Assembly (NCBI RefSeq): GCF_000812565.1
Contig: NZ_JTAM01000022.1
Coordinates: 1 to 64,000 of the forward strand
From: Flammeovirga sp. OC4
Lineage (GTDB): Bacteria; Bacteroidota; Bacteroidia; Cytophagales; Flammeovirgaceae
DNA: 64,000 nucleotides
Direction: 5' to 3'
Of the stretch, positions 41,733 through 50,756 are shown one piece after another. Numbering within the stretch: the stretch's first letter is position 1; the number at the start of each line of letters is the position of its first letter. The notes below the pieces were generated by a model. It worked only from the letters and a program-made list of their open reading frames with translations, searched no databases and was not told the origin of the DNA. A program made the position numbers and the translations under genes.

Positions 41733-41770
41733 AAAGGTTAGTGGAAACCTATTACATTCCACTAACCTTT
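41733..41770. terminator. Bidirectional terminator
   Basis: A 14-bp perfect stem pairs aaaggttagtggaa (41733-41746) with ttccactaaccttt (41757-41770), with A-rich sequence before and T-rich after. It serves the EEP gene and the convergent lipoprotein gene. Confidence 0.85.
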
Positions 41771-41803
41771 ATCAACTATGCATTTTATAAGAGAATAATC
41801 TGT

Positions 41804-42307
41804 TTACTTTATCACTTGAAAATACCTTTGGGGTAAGTTTTTAGATACATCCCAAACCACAACATTATTATAAGTAATCTTTACCAACTTTCGGACAGTA
41901 GCATTTTCATTTTGTAACTCTTCCTCTAGTTTAATCGTGTCTGATTCATTTTCAGACCATTGAATTATACCCTCAGTGATCAAGTCGTCACTGTTTCCAA
42001 AATATAGTCTTATTCTGTTAACCCCCTCATATTGATAGATATAATAACCAGCAGGAGATGTTCCGTCAGTATATTCGACTAATGACCGGTTTCCATTTTT
42101 CAGACGATAAAGTTTAATCTTGTTGGTATTGTAAGTACCTTCTTCAGACGCATCCAAAAGGTCTTTTCCTTGTCTATTCAAAACGGAAAACTCATAAGTA
42201 GTCTCATCAATTTGAGTGCAGCACATTTCTGTTTCTTGTTCTATACACCCCATCACGAACAAAATAAGGAGTGGTAAAATCTTGTAAGCCTTAAGTAATT
42301 TTTGCAT
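41804..42307 (-). CDS. Lipoprotein of unknown function
   Basis: This 167-residue protein has a lipoprotein signal (LILFVMGC, Cys21) followed shortly by a CC pair (EMCCTQID). The remainder is a beta-rich domain (YEFSVLNRQGKDLLD, IKLYRLKNGNRSLVEY, IRLYFGNSDDL, VVWDVSKNLPQRYFQVIK). It resembles small periplasmic lipoproteins of the phylum without a named family. It stands alone between two convergent/divergent neighbours. I can assign no function. Confidence 0.65.
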   Translation of the reverse strand: MQKLLKAYKILPLLILFVMGCIEQETEMCCTQIDETTYEFSVLNRQGKDLLDASEEGTYNTNKIKLYRLKNGNRSLVEYTDGTSPAGYYIYQYEGVNRIRLYFGNSDDLITEGIIQWSENESDTIKLEEELQNENATVRKLVKITYNNVVVWDVSKNLPQRYFQVIK

Positions 42308-42735
42308 AATAAATCAGTTAAATTATAAAGTCACCGGAGTAATATCTAACCCCGAACAATAGTTATAAAAAGTCTAGTTTTTCCTGTAGGATTGAATGAA
42401 AAAGCATCAAGTTATTGCCTCAACACTTGATGTGATCACAGATACATCAAAAGTAAAATACCTTCAACAATATGGTACCCATCAAAATTTGACTCAATGA
42501 TAATTTAACATCTAGGATAAATCAAGGATAATATTAAAAAGTAGTACAATATCTTAACAATTAGAGTTGATACATTAAAGAAAAAATGTCATTAGATTTT
42601 AATAAATCACTCGTAGAGAAGAATCATCAAATATTTGATTTTCATAGTTTATATTTACACGATTCATACTTTTTATCGTTGCTAAATTTAGTTTAGTTTG
42701 ATACAAAGGATATAGTACAATTTACAATTTGAAGA
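42308..42735. other. Divergent intergenic region, no secure gene
   Basis: This 428-bp AT-rich region separates the lipoprotein gene and the M49-like gene. It contains a dyad catcaag/cttgatg (42415-42442) overlapping the palindrome tgtgatcaca (42441-42450). It also has a 36-codon plus-strand ORF (42586-42696) that I do not trust as a gene. No exact TAnnTTTG element was found. Confidence 0.4.
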
Positions 42736-44379
42736 ATGAAAAAATCTTTACTAGTAGGTATTTCTCTATGTACTTCCATGCTGATTGGATGTGCTGAACA
42801 ACCTCATAAACAAGAAGTTCAACAAGCTGTTGCTGCTCCAAAGGTAAACCACCTTGTCGATTATACTGATTTCACACTGACTTCAGACTTAAGTCACATG
42901 AGTGGAAATCAGAAATTGATGATCAAAAAAATGATTGAAGTGGCTGAAATCATGGATAACTTATTCTGGAAACAAGCTTATGGCAATAAAGATTCATTTA
43001 TAGAAAGCTTACCTAATGATGAGTTAAAAAGATACGCCGCTGTCAATTACGGTCCTTGGGACAGATTACAAGACAATAAACCTTTTGTAGATAACACTCC
43101 TGAAAAGCCTTTAGGGGCTAATTTTTATCCTCAGGATATGACAAAAGAGGAATTTGACAACTTAAAGGATGATGCAAAAACAAGCCTATATACAGTTATC
43201 CGAAGAGATCCTAGAGGGGAGTTGAAAGTGATTCCTTATTCAAAGGAGTTTGAAGCGGAACTTGACAGAGCATCTTCTTTATTAATGGAGTGTGCTCAAT
43301 TAGCCAAAGATCCTGGCTTGAAAAAATACTTGGAATTAAGAGCAAAGGCTTTTGTTTCTAACAATTACTTCACTTCAGATCTAGCTTGGATGGACATGAA
43401 ATCAAACCCGATTGATTTTGTGGTAGGTCCTATTGAGAATTATGAAGACATGTTATATGGTTATAAAGCCTCTTTTGAAGCTTATGTCTTAATCAAAGAT
43501 ATGAAGTGGTCTAAGAAATTAGAAAAATACGCTTCATTCTTGCCAGAACTTCAAAAAGGACTTCCTGTTGACAAGAAGTACAAAGATGAAATGCCAGGTA
43601 CGGATTCTCAATTGAACGCCTATGATGTAGTTTACTACGCAGGAGACTGTAATGCCGGCGGTAAAACGATTGCGATCAACCTTCCAAATGATGAAAGAGT
43701 ACAAGATCAAAAAGGTTCAAGACGTTTGCAGTTGAAAAACGCTATGCGTGCAAAATTTGATAAGATCCTTGTTCCAATTTCTGAAGTATTGATTGATCCC
43801 TCTCAACGTAAGCACATCACTTTTGATGCTTTCTTTGCTAACACAATGTTCCATGAAGTGGCCCACGGCTTAGGTATCAAAGAAACAATCAACGGAAAAG
43901 GTACGGTTAGAAAAGCATTGAAAGAACATGCTTCAGCACTAGAAGAAGGTAAAGCTGATATTTTAGGTCTTTATATGGTATCACAACTCCACAAGAAAGG
44001 TGAGATTGACGGTGACATGAAAGATTACTACACTACTTTCTTAGCAGGTATTTTCAGATCTGTTCGTTTTGGTGCCGCTTCTGCTCACGGTGTTGCCAAC
44101 ATGGTTCGTTTCAATTTCTTCAAAGAATACGGAGCATTTGAACAAGATGCGGCTGGTCTTTACAAAGTAAATTATGAGAAAATGGAGGAAGCAATGAACG
44201 CTCTTTCTGCAAAAATCTTAGAATTACAAGGAAATGGTGATTACAAAGGCGTAACAGAATTGGTAAAATCACACGGAAAAATTTCTTTTGAGCTTCAAAA
44301 GGACTTAGATAAGATTGATGATGCCAATATTCCTACCGATGTTGTATTTAATCAAGGTGTAGAAGTATTAGGTTTATAG
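42736..44379 (+). CDS. M49-like (dipeptidyl-peptidase III-related) zinc peptidase lipoprotein
   Basis: This 547-residue protein has a lipoprotein signal (SMLIGC, Cys19). The fold markers of DPP III relatives are present: a zinc motif NTMFHEVAHGLG (His373, Glu374, His377) and a second motif ALEEGKADILGLYM (Glu403/Glu404) 30 residues later. Classical M49 enzymes have HExxxH; here it is the shorter HExxH form, as in the Bacteroidota group annotated as Zn-dependent hydrolases. It probably trims short peptides in the periplasm. It is monocistronic and ends at a strong terminator. Confidence 0.82.
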   Translation: MKKSLLVGISLCTSMLIGCAEQPHKQEVQQAVAAPKVNHLVDYTDFTLTSDLSHMSGNQKLMIKKMIEVAEIMDNLFWKQAYGNKDSFIESLPNDELKRYAAVNYGPWDRLQDNKPFVDNTPEKPLGANFYPQDMTKEEFDNLKDDAKTSLYTVIRRDPRGELKVIPYSKEFEAELDRASSLLMECAQLAKDPGLKKYLELRAKAFVSNNYFTSDLAWMDMKSNPIDFVVGPIENYEDMLYGYKASFEAYVLIKDMKWSKKLEKYASFLPELQKGLPVDKKYKDEMPGTDSQLNAYDVVYYAGDCNAGGKTIAINLPNDERVQDQKGSRRLQLKNAMRAKFDKILVPISEVLIDPSQRKHITFDAFFANTMFHEVAHGLGIKETINGKGTVRKALKEHASALEEGKADILGLYMVSQLHKKGEIDGDMKDYYTTFLAGIFRSVRFGAASAHGVANMVRFNFFKEYGAFEQDAAGLYKVNYEKMEEAMNALSAKILELQGNGDYKGVTELVKSHGKISFELQKDLDKIDDANIPTDVVFNQGVEVLGL

Positions 44380-44401
44380 TCTAATTTCGATAGATTATTT
44401 C

Positions 44402-44437
44402 AAAAACAGGTGTTAATTGGCTTTAACACCTGTTTTT
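44402..44437 (+). terminator. Terminator of the M49-like gene
   Basis: A 15-bp stem pairs aaaaacaggtgttaa (44402-44416) with ttaacacctgttttt (44423-44437), and more T residues follow. It begins 22 bp after the stop codon. Confidence 0.92.
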
Positions 44438-44547
44438 TTCTCCCTCAAAATGAATTATTTAAAATTTTATCTCAAAAAATGTTTTGAGTAGATTTGTATA
44501 GAAATAATTTAACCGTTAATATTGCAACGTCTTAAAGAGAAAGACAC

Positions 44548-44620
44548 ACGGGCATAGCTCAGCTGGTAGAGTTACGGTCTCCAAAACCGCAGGTCGTGGG
44601 TTCGAATCCTACTGCCCGTG
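44548..44620 (+). tRNA. tRNA-Trp (anticodon CCA)
   Basis: The 73-nt gene folds with a 7-bp acceptor stem (acgggca/tgcccgt) and discriminator G. It has a D arm gctc/gagt, an anticodon stem acggt/accgc with loop CTCCAAA giving CCA, and a T arm gtggg-ttcgaat-cctac. CCA is not encoded (ctaaacc follows). A TAGATTTG promoter-like element lies at 44489-44496. Confidence 0.95.
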
Positions 44621-44622
44621 CT

Positions 44623-44658
44623 AAACCGCAAGTTCTGAATAGAATTTGCGGTTTTTTT
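44623..44658 (+). terminator. Terminator after tRNA-Trp
   Basis: The arms aaaccgcaa (44623-44631) and ttgcggttt (44646-44654), with further pairing inside, are followed by a T-run. It begins 2 nt after the tRNA. Confidence 0.88.
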
Positions 44659-44702
44659 TGTTTATAATGTACCTCTGATCAAATCGAGAAAAATCCACAG
44701 AT

Positions 44703-45464
44703 ATGAGATACTTTGCTGAAATCGCTTATTTAGGCACAAATTATCACGGCTGGCAAGTACAGCCCAATGCTGAAACAGCTCAAGGACATCTTGACTATGT
44801 TTTAAGTAAACTATTAGGCAAGGAAATCAATACAATTGGCAGTGGAAGAACCGATACGGGTGTACACTGCTCCCAACAGTATGCACAGTTTGACTTTGAT
44901 GGTGATTTAAGTGGAAAAAATTTCCTACACAGGGTCAACTCATTTCTTTCTAATGATATTGCGGTCAATAGTCTTTGGCAAGTAGACAATGAAGCTCACG
45001 CACGTTTTGATGCTACTAAAAGAAGCTACCGTTATGATATTGAATTAGGAAAATCTCCTTTTAAACAAGGTCTCGTTTGGCAATATTTCAGACACCCTGA
45101 TTTTGATAAACTTCAGGAAGCCGCTAAAGTCTTACTGGAATTTGAAGATTTTACTGCTTTTTCAAAAAAGCATGCTGATGTACACACACATATATGTGAC
45201 ATCATGCAATCCTACTGGACAAAAGATGGAAACACATTATCTTTCCATATTCAAGCCAACCGCTTTCTTAGAGGAATGATCAGAATTATTGTGGGGAATA
45301 TGATGGAAGTAGGTATGGGAAGAATGACATTAGATTATATGAGAGAAACACTTGCAACCAAAAGCAGAGAAAGAGCGGCAAAATTCCTTGCTCCTGCTCA
45401 AGGTTTATTTCTTTCGGAAGTCCTTTACCCTGAAGAGACTTTCATCAAACAAATTGTGGATTAG
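44703..45464 (+). CDS. truA: tRNA pseudouridine(38-40) synthase TruA
   Basis: This 253-residue protein is the normal TruA length. The catalytic Asp51 lies in GSGRTDTGVHC, and YFAEIAYLGTNYHGWQVQP at the start and RANRFLRGMIRIIVGNMMEVG near 195 (here QANRFLRG) are family motifs. It converts uridines 38-40 of the tRNA anticodon arm to pseudouridine. It lies downstream of tRNA-Trp behind a terminator, so it likely has its own start. Confidence 0.96.
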   Translation: MRYFAEIAYLGTNYHGWQVQPNAETAQGHLDYVLSKLLGKEINTIGSGRTDTGVHCSQQYAQFDFDGDLSGKNFLHRVNSFLSNDIAVNSLWQVDNEAHARFDATKRSYRYDIELGKSPFKQGLVWQYFRHPDFDKLQEAAKVLLEFEDFTAFSKKHADVHTHICDIMQSYWTKDGNTLSFHIQANRFLRGMIRIIVGNMMEVGMGRMTLDYMRETLATKSRERAAKFLAPAQGLFLSEVLYPEETFIKQIVD

Positions 45465-45523
45465 TAAGTATAAAGCAATTGTTCATACAAGGGAGTAGCA
45501 CAAAATACTCCATATATTCTTCT

Positions 45524-46018
45524 TTACTTGTTCACTGAGCGATAAGATTCATCTCCTCTTTTTTCTAAAATGATGGATTTAGGAGTAAAACCAAGTTTAT
45601 TGTAAAATGCAATGACTTGTTCATTTTCTACCCCAACAGCAATCTTCTGGATGGCTACACCTTTATAATTTAGCCAATTCATGGCTTCCTTCATCATTTC
45701 CGTCCCTATATCCTCCTTGCGATATTCTTTCAATACGTAAAGGGATTCGATCTCCCCAACGGTCTTATCACATTCATGTACAGACACGATCAAGTAACCT
45801 ACTAGCTTATTCTCTACTTTAGCGGTAATTACGAGCATATCATTCGCTTTCTGCAATAATTTTGAACGTCTTCTTACCCAATCTCTGTCAGTAGGCTCTA
45901 TATGGACCTCATATCTTAAATAATGATGTAGAGCAAATAGTTTTTTCCATAATTCGGCAACTTCATCAATAGAAGTCACATCATTGTTGGTAATGGTATA
46001 TTGGCTAGTTAATTTCAT
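45524..46018 (-). CDS. GNAT family N-acetyltransferase
   Basis: This 164-residue single-domain protein has the acetyl-CoA binding core IESLYVLKEYRKEDIGTEMM (a variant of the R/Q-x-x-G-x-G/A loop) and the late motif VENEQVIAFYNKLGFTPKS. The substrate is unknown. It converges with truA and has its own upstream region, since a terminator follows the preceding metallophosphatase gene. Confidence 0.88.
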   Translation of the reverse strand: MKLTSQYTITNNDVTSIDEVAELWKKLFALHHYLRYEVHIEPTDRDWVRRRSKLLQKANDMLVITAKVENKLVGYLIVSVHECDKTVGEIESLYVLKEYRKEDIGTEMMKEAMNWLNYKGVAIQKIAVGVENEQVIAFYNKLGFTPKSIILEKRGDESYRSVNK

Positions 46019-46087
46019 TTCAATCGGATTTTGGTGTGTTGTTCAGCTTCGCATTTTATTATTAGCAATTTCAAAAGAAAAAACAAA

Positions 46088-46121
46088 GCCTCTTACATCA
46101 AAAATAATAAATGTAAGAGGC
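46088..46121 (-). terminator. Terminator of the metallophosphatase gene
   Basis: An 11-bp stem pairs gcctcttacat (46088-46098) with atgtaagaggc (46111-46121). On the minus strand it is followed by tttgttttttc. Confidence 0.82.
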
Positions 46122-46200
46122 ATATTTAGTGTTCTATGTAACCGAAAATAAATAACTTTAAGCATGTTTGCTGGTTAGGATAAAGCCTACCGAAAAAGAG

Positions 46201-47157
46201 CTAGAACTTCAAATACCGATCAGAAACAGAAGGAGAAATCTCATAATCAAAATTCACCCCTAAATCTTTTGGCCCTGGAGCTATAAAATCTCCTTCTACC
46301 CCCATTATATCAATATAACCTTGCTCATTGACCTCTACAATAGCATATACTGGTATTTTATAAGGCACTGTATTTTTCAAAGCGGGACGGTAATCATTTA
46401 CCTCATCCGGAAACCTTTCCTTACACTGAAACTCCTTCCCTACCCACTCATAAGACATACTGTTTATTCTTATATAATGAATGCCATTTATTTCATGGTA
46501 ATCATCATGATGATCATGTCCGCTAAAACAGGCTATTACCTTTTTAACCTCTTGATTGGCCTCTTCAAAAATGCATCTTACTTCATCTCTGTTTTTCACT
46601 CCCGATTCACCATCTAAATTCTGATGAGAGAACACAATCACTTTTTTATTTGTTTGAGCAAGATCCTCCTTCAACCAATCCAACTGATTTTGTGGTAAAG
46701 TTGCTCTAGTGGGTTTATGAGCAAAATAATTCCCCTTTTCATAGTCAACATAGGATGTATACTCTACAAAGAAATTAGGGTCCAATACTATAAAATGAAA
46801 CGCTCCTTGATCAAAAGAATAGAAGTTTTCCTTCATATCAATATAATTCATCACTTCTTCTTTTGAAGACACATCCATATCATGGTTGCCCAATACATGG
46901 TACTTTTGACCTGCAAAAGAGTTCCACACTTTCAAAAAATCTTGATTCTGCTCTTTGGGATAACAAAAATCTCCCAACTGAATGATAAAGTCAGCTTTTT
47001 CTTTCTGGGCTTGCTTTACGAAGGTTTGGAGTCGTTGAGGGGCGTCGTGAATAATGTCTTGATGTACATCTGTACAAACAGCAAATTTTACGCTTTTCTT
47101 TTCTGAACAAGAAATACAAAATAACCCTAATAGGAGTAAAAGATGTAGGTTTTTCAT
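46201..47157 (-). CDS. Calcineurin-like metallophosphoesterase lipoprotein
   Basis: This 318-residue protein has a lipoprotein signal (GLFCISC, Cys17). The metallophosphatase motifs are in order: CTDVHQD (D-x-H), QLGDFC (GD), LGNHDMD (GNHD), VFSHQN and SGHDHHDDYHEI (GHxH). It resembles periplasmic phosphoesterases found in carbohydrate or nucleotide salvage loci of the phylum. The substrate is not predictable. It is monocistronic. Confidence 0.9.
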   Translation of the reverse strand: MKNLHLLLLLGLFCISCSEKKSVKFAVCTDVHQDIIHDAPQRLQTFVKQAQKEKADFIIQLGDFCYPKEQNQDFLKVWNSFAGQKYHVLGNHDMDVSSKEEVMNYIDMKENFYSFDQGAFHFIVLDPNFFVEYTSYVDYEKGNYFAHKPTRATLPQNQLDWLKEDLAQTNKKVIVFSHQNLDGESGVKNRDEVRCIFEEANQEVKKVIACFSGHDHHDDYHEINGIHYIRINSMSYEWVGKEFQCKERFPDEVNDYRPALKNTVPYKIPVYAIVEVNEQGYIDIMGVEGDFIAPGPKDLGVNFDYEISPSVSDRYLKF

Positions 47158-47346
47158 GATTGATTCTTTTAGGTGAAATGACTATTGAATTTAACCTAAC
47201 TTCAATCGATTTTATGTCTATTTCTTATCTTATAATATAACTTGATTATCTAATTAATTCACAAGCAAAGAATTATTCGAACGGACTTACATATCACGCT
47301 ACGGTCATAAGATCATTAATAGGCAAAGAAAATGATATTAAAAACA

Positions 47347-47383
47347 AAACCTCTAACATCAGAAAAACTGACATTAGAGGTTT
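47347..47383 (-). terminator. Terminator of pdhB
   Basis: A stem of at least 10 bp pairs aaacctctaa (47347-47356) with ttagaggttt (47374-47383), extending inward with a mismatch. On the minus strand it is followed by tgttttt. Confidence 0.82.
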
Positions 47384-47408
47384 ATTTATGTTTTAGGTAA
47401 TCCTTAGA

Positions 47409-48389
47409 TTACTTTCTGTACATTACTTTTTTCACTGCTTCAACAGTACGCTCAACGTTTGGCAAGATCTCTTCGATCAATGTTGGTGCGTAAGGAAGAG
47501 GAACGTCTTTAGAAGCTACTCTTACTACTGGAGAATCTAAGTGATCAAATGCGTGTAGTTGTACGTGGTGAGAAATCTCAGATGAGATTGACGCTAATGG
47601 CCAAGCTTCCTCAACAACAACTAAACGGTTTGTTTTCTTCACTGACTTTAAGATAGCATCAAAGTCGATTGGTCTTACAGTACGTAAGTCAATCACATCA
47701 CAAGAAATACCTGCTTTCTCTAACTCTTCTGCTGCTTTAGTGATCACGTGAACCATTTTACCGAATGACACTAAAGTTACATCAGTACCTTCCTTGATTA
47801 CGTTAGCAACACCTAAAGGAATGATATATTCGCTTTCAGGTACTTCACCTTTATCAGCATACATTAATTCTGATTCCATAAAGATAACTGGATCGTTATC
47901 TCTGATTGATGCTTTCAATAAACCTTTTGCATCATATGGATTAGAAGGAACCACCACTTTAAGACCTGGAGTATTAGCATACCAGTTTTCAAAGTTTTGT
48001 GAGTGCTGAGCACCTAACTGTCCAGCGTTACCTGTTGGTCCACGGAATACCATTGGTGCAGAGTATTGTCCACCTGACATCGAAAGGATTTTCGCCGCAC
48101 TGTTGATTACTTGGTCTATAGCTACCAACGAGAAGTTGAATGTCATAAACTCTACAATCGGACGAGTACCATTCATTGCTGCACCTACACCGATACCAGC
48201 AAATCCAAGTTCTGCAATTGGCGTATCGATCACTCTATCTGGACCGAATTCGTCTAACATTCCTTGTGTTACTTTGTATGCTCCGTTGTATTCTGCAACT
48301 TCCTCACCCATGATGAAGACATCCTTATCACGACGCATTTCCTCTTGCATCGCCTCTCTAAGAGCTTCTCTGAATTGAATTTCTCTCAT
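47409..48389 (-). CDS. pdhB: Pyruvate dehydrogenase E1 component, beta subunit
   Basis: This 326-residue protein is a full E1-beta: the start MREIQFREALREAMQEEM, FIMGEEVAEYNGAYKVTQGM, ELGFAGIGVGAAMNGTRPIVEFM and the C-terminal VDLRTVRP-type segment VIDLRTVRPIDFDAIL. With the alpha subunit and thiamine diphosphate it decarboxylates pyruvate. The alpha subunit is not adjacent; a separate location is common in this phylum. A branched-chain 2-oxoacid E1-beta is the main alternative, but the sequence reads as pyruvate type. Confidence 0.92.
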   Translation of the reverse strand: MREIQFREALREAMQEEMRRDKDVFIMGEEVAEYNGAYKVTQGMLDEFGPDRVIDTPIAELGFAGIGVGAAMNGTRPIVEFMTFNFSLVAIDQVINSAAKILSMSGGQYSAPMVFRGPTGNAGQLGAQHSQNFENWYANTPGLKVVVPSNPYDAKGLLKASIRDNDPVIFMESELMYADKGEVPESEYIIPLGVANVIKEGTDVTLVSFGKMVHVITKAAEELEKAGISCDVIDLRTVRPIDFDAILKSVKKTNRLVVVEEAWPLASISSEISHHVQLHAFDHLDSPVVRVASKDVPLPYAPTLIEEILPNVERTVEAVKKVMYRK

Positions 48390-48628
48390 TACTTATTAAA
48401 AGTTCTGCTAATAATATATATCAGTATTTTCGTTTTCGGATGCCAAGATAAGAAGATTTACGCTATTTTTTAAGCTTATCAATAAAAGGTTTTCATAAAA
48501 AAAGAACATTTATCATTAAGCTTTGGTAAGGAAGGTGAACTTTCATCACCTCTTCCCCTTTTTAATACACTAGCACAAAAATAAATAAGATCTTCTATCA
48601 TCTACTTTTGAAGTCTCAAAACACAAAA

Positions 48629-48656
48629 AGCCTATCCTTAATGAAAAGGATAGGCT
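48629..48656 (-). terminator. Terminator of the OmpA/TPR lipoprotein gene
   Basis: An 11-bp stem pairs agcctatcctt (48629-48639) with aaggataggct (48646-48656), followed on the minus strand by ttttgtgttttg. Confidence 0.85.
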
Positions 48657-48686
48657 CTTCTATTTAAAAACTACTTCTAAATCTAA

Positions 48687-50486
48687 TTATTTAGTAGCAG
48701 CTTGGAAATCTGCGTTTTCGAATAAAGCGAAGAACTCAAGATCTTGAGCCGCTTTAGTTTTCAACTCACCTGCAGCTTTGATTTCGCTGATAGCTGTAGC
48801 AGCATCAGATTTTCTAGCAGCAACGATTGCTAAACCGTAGTGAGCCCACTCAGTACCTGACTCATTGAAAGCACCTTGAGCTTGTGAGAAATCACTAGCA
48901 CCTGATTTTTCAGCTTTTAATAAGTAAGCTAAGCCTTTGTTGTAAACAACTGTAGCGTCATCTCCAGCAGAAGATAAGTACTGGATAGCACCGTCGTAAT
49001 CACCGTCAGTGATTGCAACATAACCTTTAACAGCGTTTGCAGTAGCAGCTACTGAAGGGTTGCTAGAGTTTGCTTTCTCTAAGTCAGCTTGAGCACCAGC
49101 AACATCACCTTTCATTAACTTCGCACCAGCAAGGTTAGCGTAAGCTTCAGGAACGTTGTTTGATTTAGCAGCTGTCTCGAAGTGAGGGATAGCTTTTTCA
49201 ACTAATGCCATAACATCGCCACCTTGTTTCGCTTGAGCGAATAAAGTTGCACCTAAGTTGTTATGAGCGATTGCTGAGTCATCTTTACGGATAGCAGCTT
49301 CGTAAATTTTTACTTTAGCAGCTAAATCCGAAGATAAGTGAGCAGCGTATAATAATTCCTCAGAAGATAATGAATCTAATGCCATTTGACCTTCTGCAAT
49401 GCTAGCTGCACGAGCTGAGATTTCAGCGTCAGTAAGCTTTTCTTTGATCTGTAAGATCTCAGATTTAGCATTACGTAATGGAGGGTAAACGTAACGGAAT
49501 AATTTTTTGTAAGAAGCAAGTGATTGTAACTTTAATTGCTTAGATACAAAGTCACCTGATCCGTTTACTACTGACATGATTTCATCTTTCTCAGCGTCAG
49601 TAAATTTATCTGAATCTTTTAAGATTGCTTTGAACGCTGTCCAGTTTTCAACTACTGGCTTTGTTACAAATTGAGGAGCATTTTCCTCTTCAACCTTATT
49701 TTTCTTTAACAAGTACTCGTAATACTTTTGTACAGCCTCAGGACGCTTGTTCGCTAATTTTGTATTTGCTTCTGTAGAACCTTCTGGTGAGTGAGAACCA
49801 GTAATTGTTACTGTTCTTGTAGGGTTCTTAGCAGATACGTAATTAGATAACTCCTTACCTTCAGCACCTCTCTTCTCAGAAGAACGTAATACTGATGATC
49901 CTTGTAAGAAGAAGAAATCCACGTTATTTGGGATATACTCTTCAGCGTTGTTATAACCGTGATCAGCAAAGTTTGCGATAAAAGTAGGCTGAACGTTTTG
50001 GGCTGTAGTGATAACACCTTGACCTTGGTTGTTTGGCATTGCTGCGAAAGCACCTTCGTTAGACTCTTTTACTTTACCGTTTTTGTCTTTTGTTGCACGA
50101 CCTAAGTATTCTAATTGACCTCTTTCAAACTTATCCTCATAAGCGAAAGCCATACGCTGATGTAAAGCTGGAGTAGCCTCAGGGGAATCAGCATAGTCGT
50201 CACCTTTGAAAGTAACAACACCAACTTCGATAGGCTCAGCATCATTAGGGTTATAATTTACTATAACGTCATAAGTAAAACCTTTCTTTAATAATTTTGG
50301 AGGAAGTTTTGTGTCAATTTCGAAAACAACCGAATCACCATGTAATTCTAATGGTGAAGGATTAATTGTCATTCCTTGCTCTTGAGCCATTTTATTCACA
50401 TCTACATTACCGCAGTTTGTGAATAACATTGTTCCAGCAGCAAGTACTGTAGACAAAGCATTAGTGTATTTGTTCATAATCGTCAT
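48687..50486 (-). CDS. Large lipoprotein with OmpA-like domain and C-terminal TPR-like repeats
   Basis: This 599-residue protein has a lipoprotein signal (TMLFTNC, Cys25). Residues 45-170 are beta-rich. An OmpA C-terminal-like region lies at about 190-262 (VDFFFLQGSSVLRSSEK, VTITGSHSPEGSTEANTKLA). Residues 390-590 form Ala-rich helical repeats of TPR type (YANLAGAKLMKGDVAGAQAD, AITDGDYDGAIQYLSSAG). It may bind peptidoglycan and scaffold an envelope complex; this is inferred from the architecture. It is monocistronic with its own strong terminator. ATG 50477 is an alternative start. Confidence 0.78.
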   Translation of the reverse strand: MTIMNKYTNALSTVLAAGTMLFTNCGNVDVNKMAQEQGMTINPSPLELHGDSVVFEIDTKLPPKLLKKGFTYDVIVNYNPNDAEPIEVGVVTFKGDDYADSPEATPALHQRMAFAYEDKFERGQLEYLGRATKDKNGKVKESNEGAFAAMPNNQGQGVITTAQNVQPTFIANFADHGYNNAEEYIPNNVDFFFLQGSSVLRSSEKRGAEGKELSNYVSAKNPTRTVTITGSHSPEGSTEANTKLANKRPEAVQKYYEYLLKKNKVEEENAPQFVTKPVVENWTAFKAILKDSDKFTDAEKDEIMSVVNGSGDFVSKQLKLQSLASYKKLFRYVYPPLRNAKSEILQIKEKLTDAEISARAASIAEGQMALDSLSSEELLYAAHLSSDLAAKVKIYEAAIRKDDSAIAHNNLGATLFAQAKQGGDVMALVEKAIPHFETAAKSNNVPEAYANLAGAKLMKGDVAGAQADLEKANSSNPSVAATANAVKGYVAITDGDYDGAIQYLSSAGDDATVVYNKGLAYLLKAEKSGASDFSQAQGAFNESGTEWAHYGLAIVAARKSDAATAISEIKAAGELKTKAAQDLEFFALFENADFQAATK

Positions 50487-50756
50487 CCAATTTTTCTATT
50501 TCTAGGTTCCGCAATTTAATTGCCTTAACTCAATTGTTCACCTATGCAGTACAAATATTAACTTTTTTTAGAAGTTTGAATTTATAAATAGTATGATATC
50601 AAATGAATATAGCATTTTAATTGCGTAATTTTTCAGTTTTCAAAGATAAGTGAATACAATTTACTAACTCTTAATGCTTATTATTATTATAAAAGATTAA
50701 CAAAAAATAAGATTCAAGAGTTTTCATTAATTCATTTTTTTTAAATAGCCCCTTAT

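Noticed and set aside
42441-42450. tgtgatcaca palindrome as a possible Crp site
   Set aside because: Crp sites need about 6 bp between TGTGA and TCACA; here the halves abut, so the match is superficial.
42586-42696. 36-codon plus-strand ORF before the M49-like gene
   Set aside because: No hydrophobic signal, no motif and AT-driven composition; more likely leader or promoter DNA.
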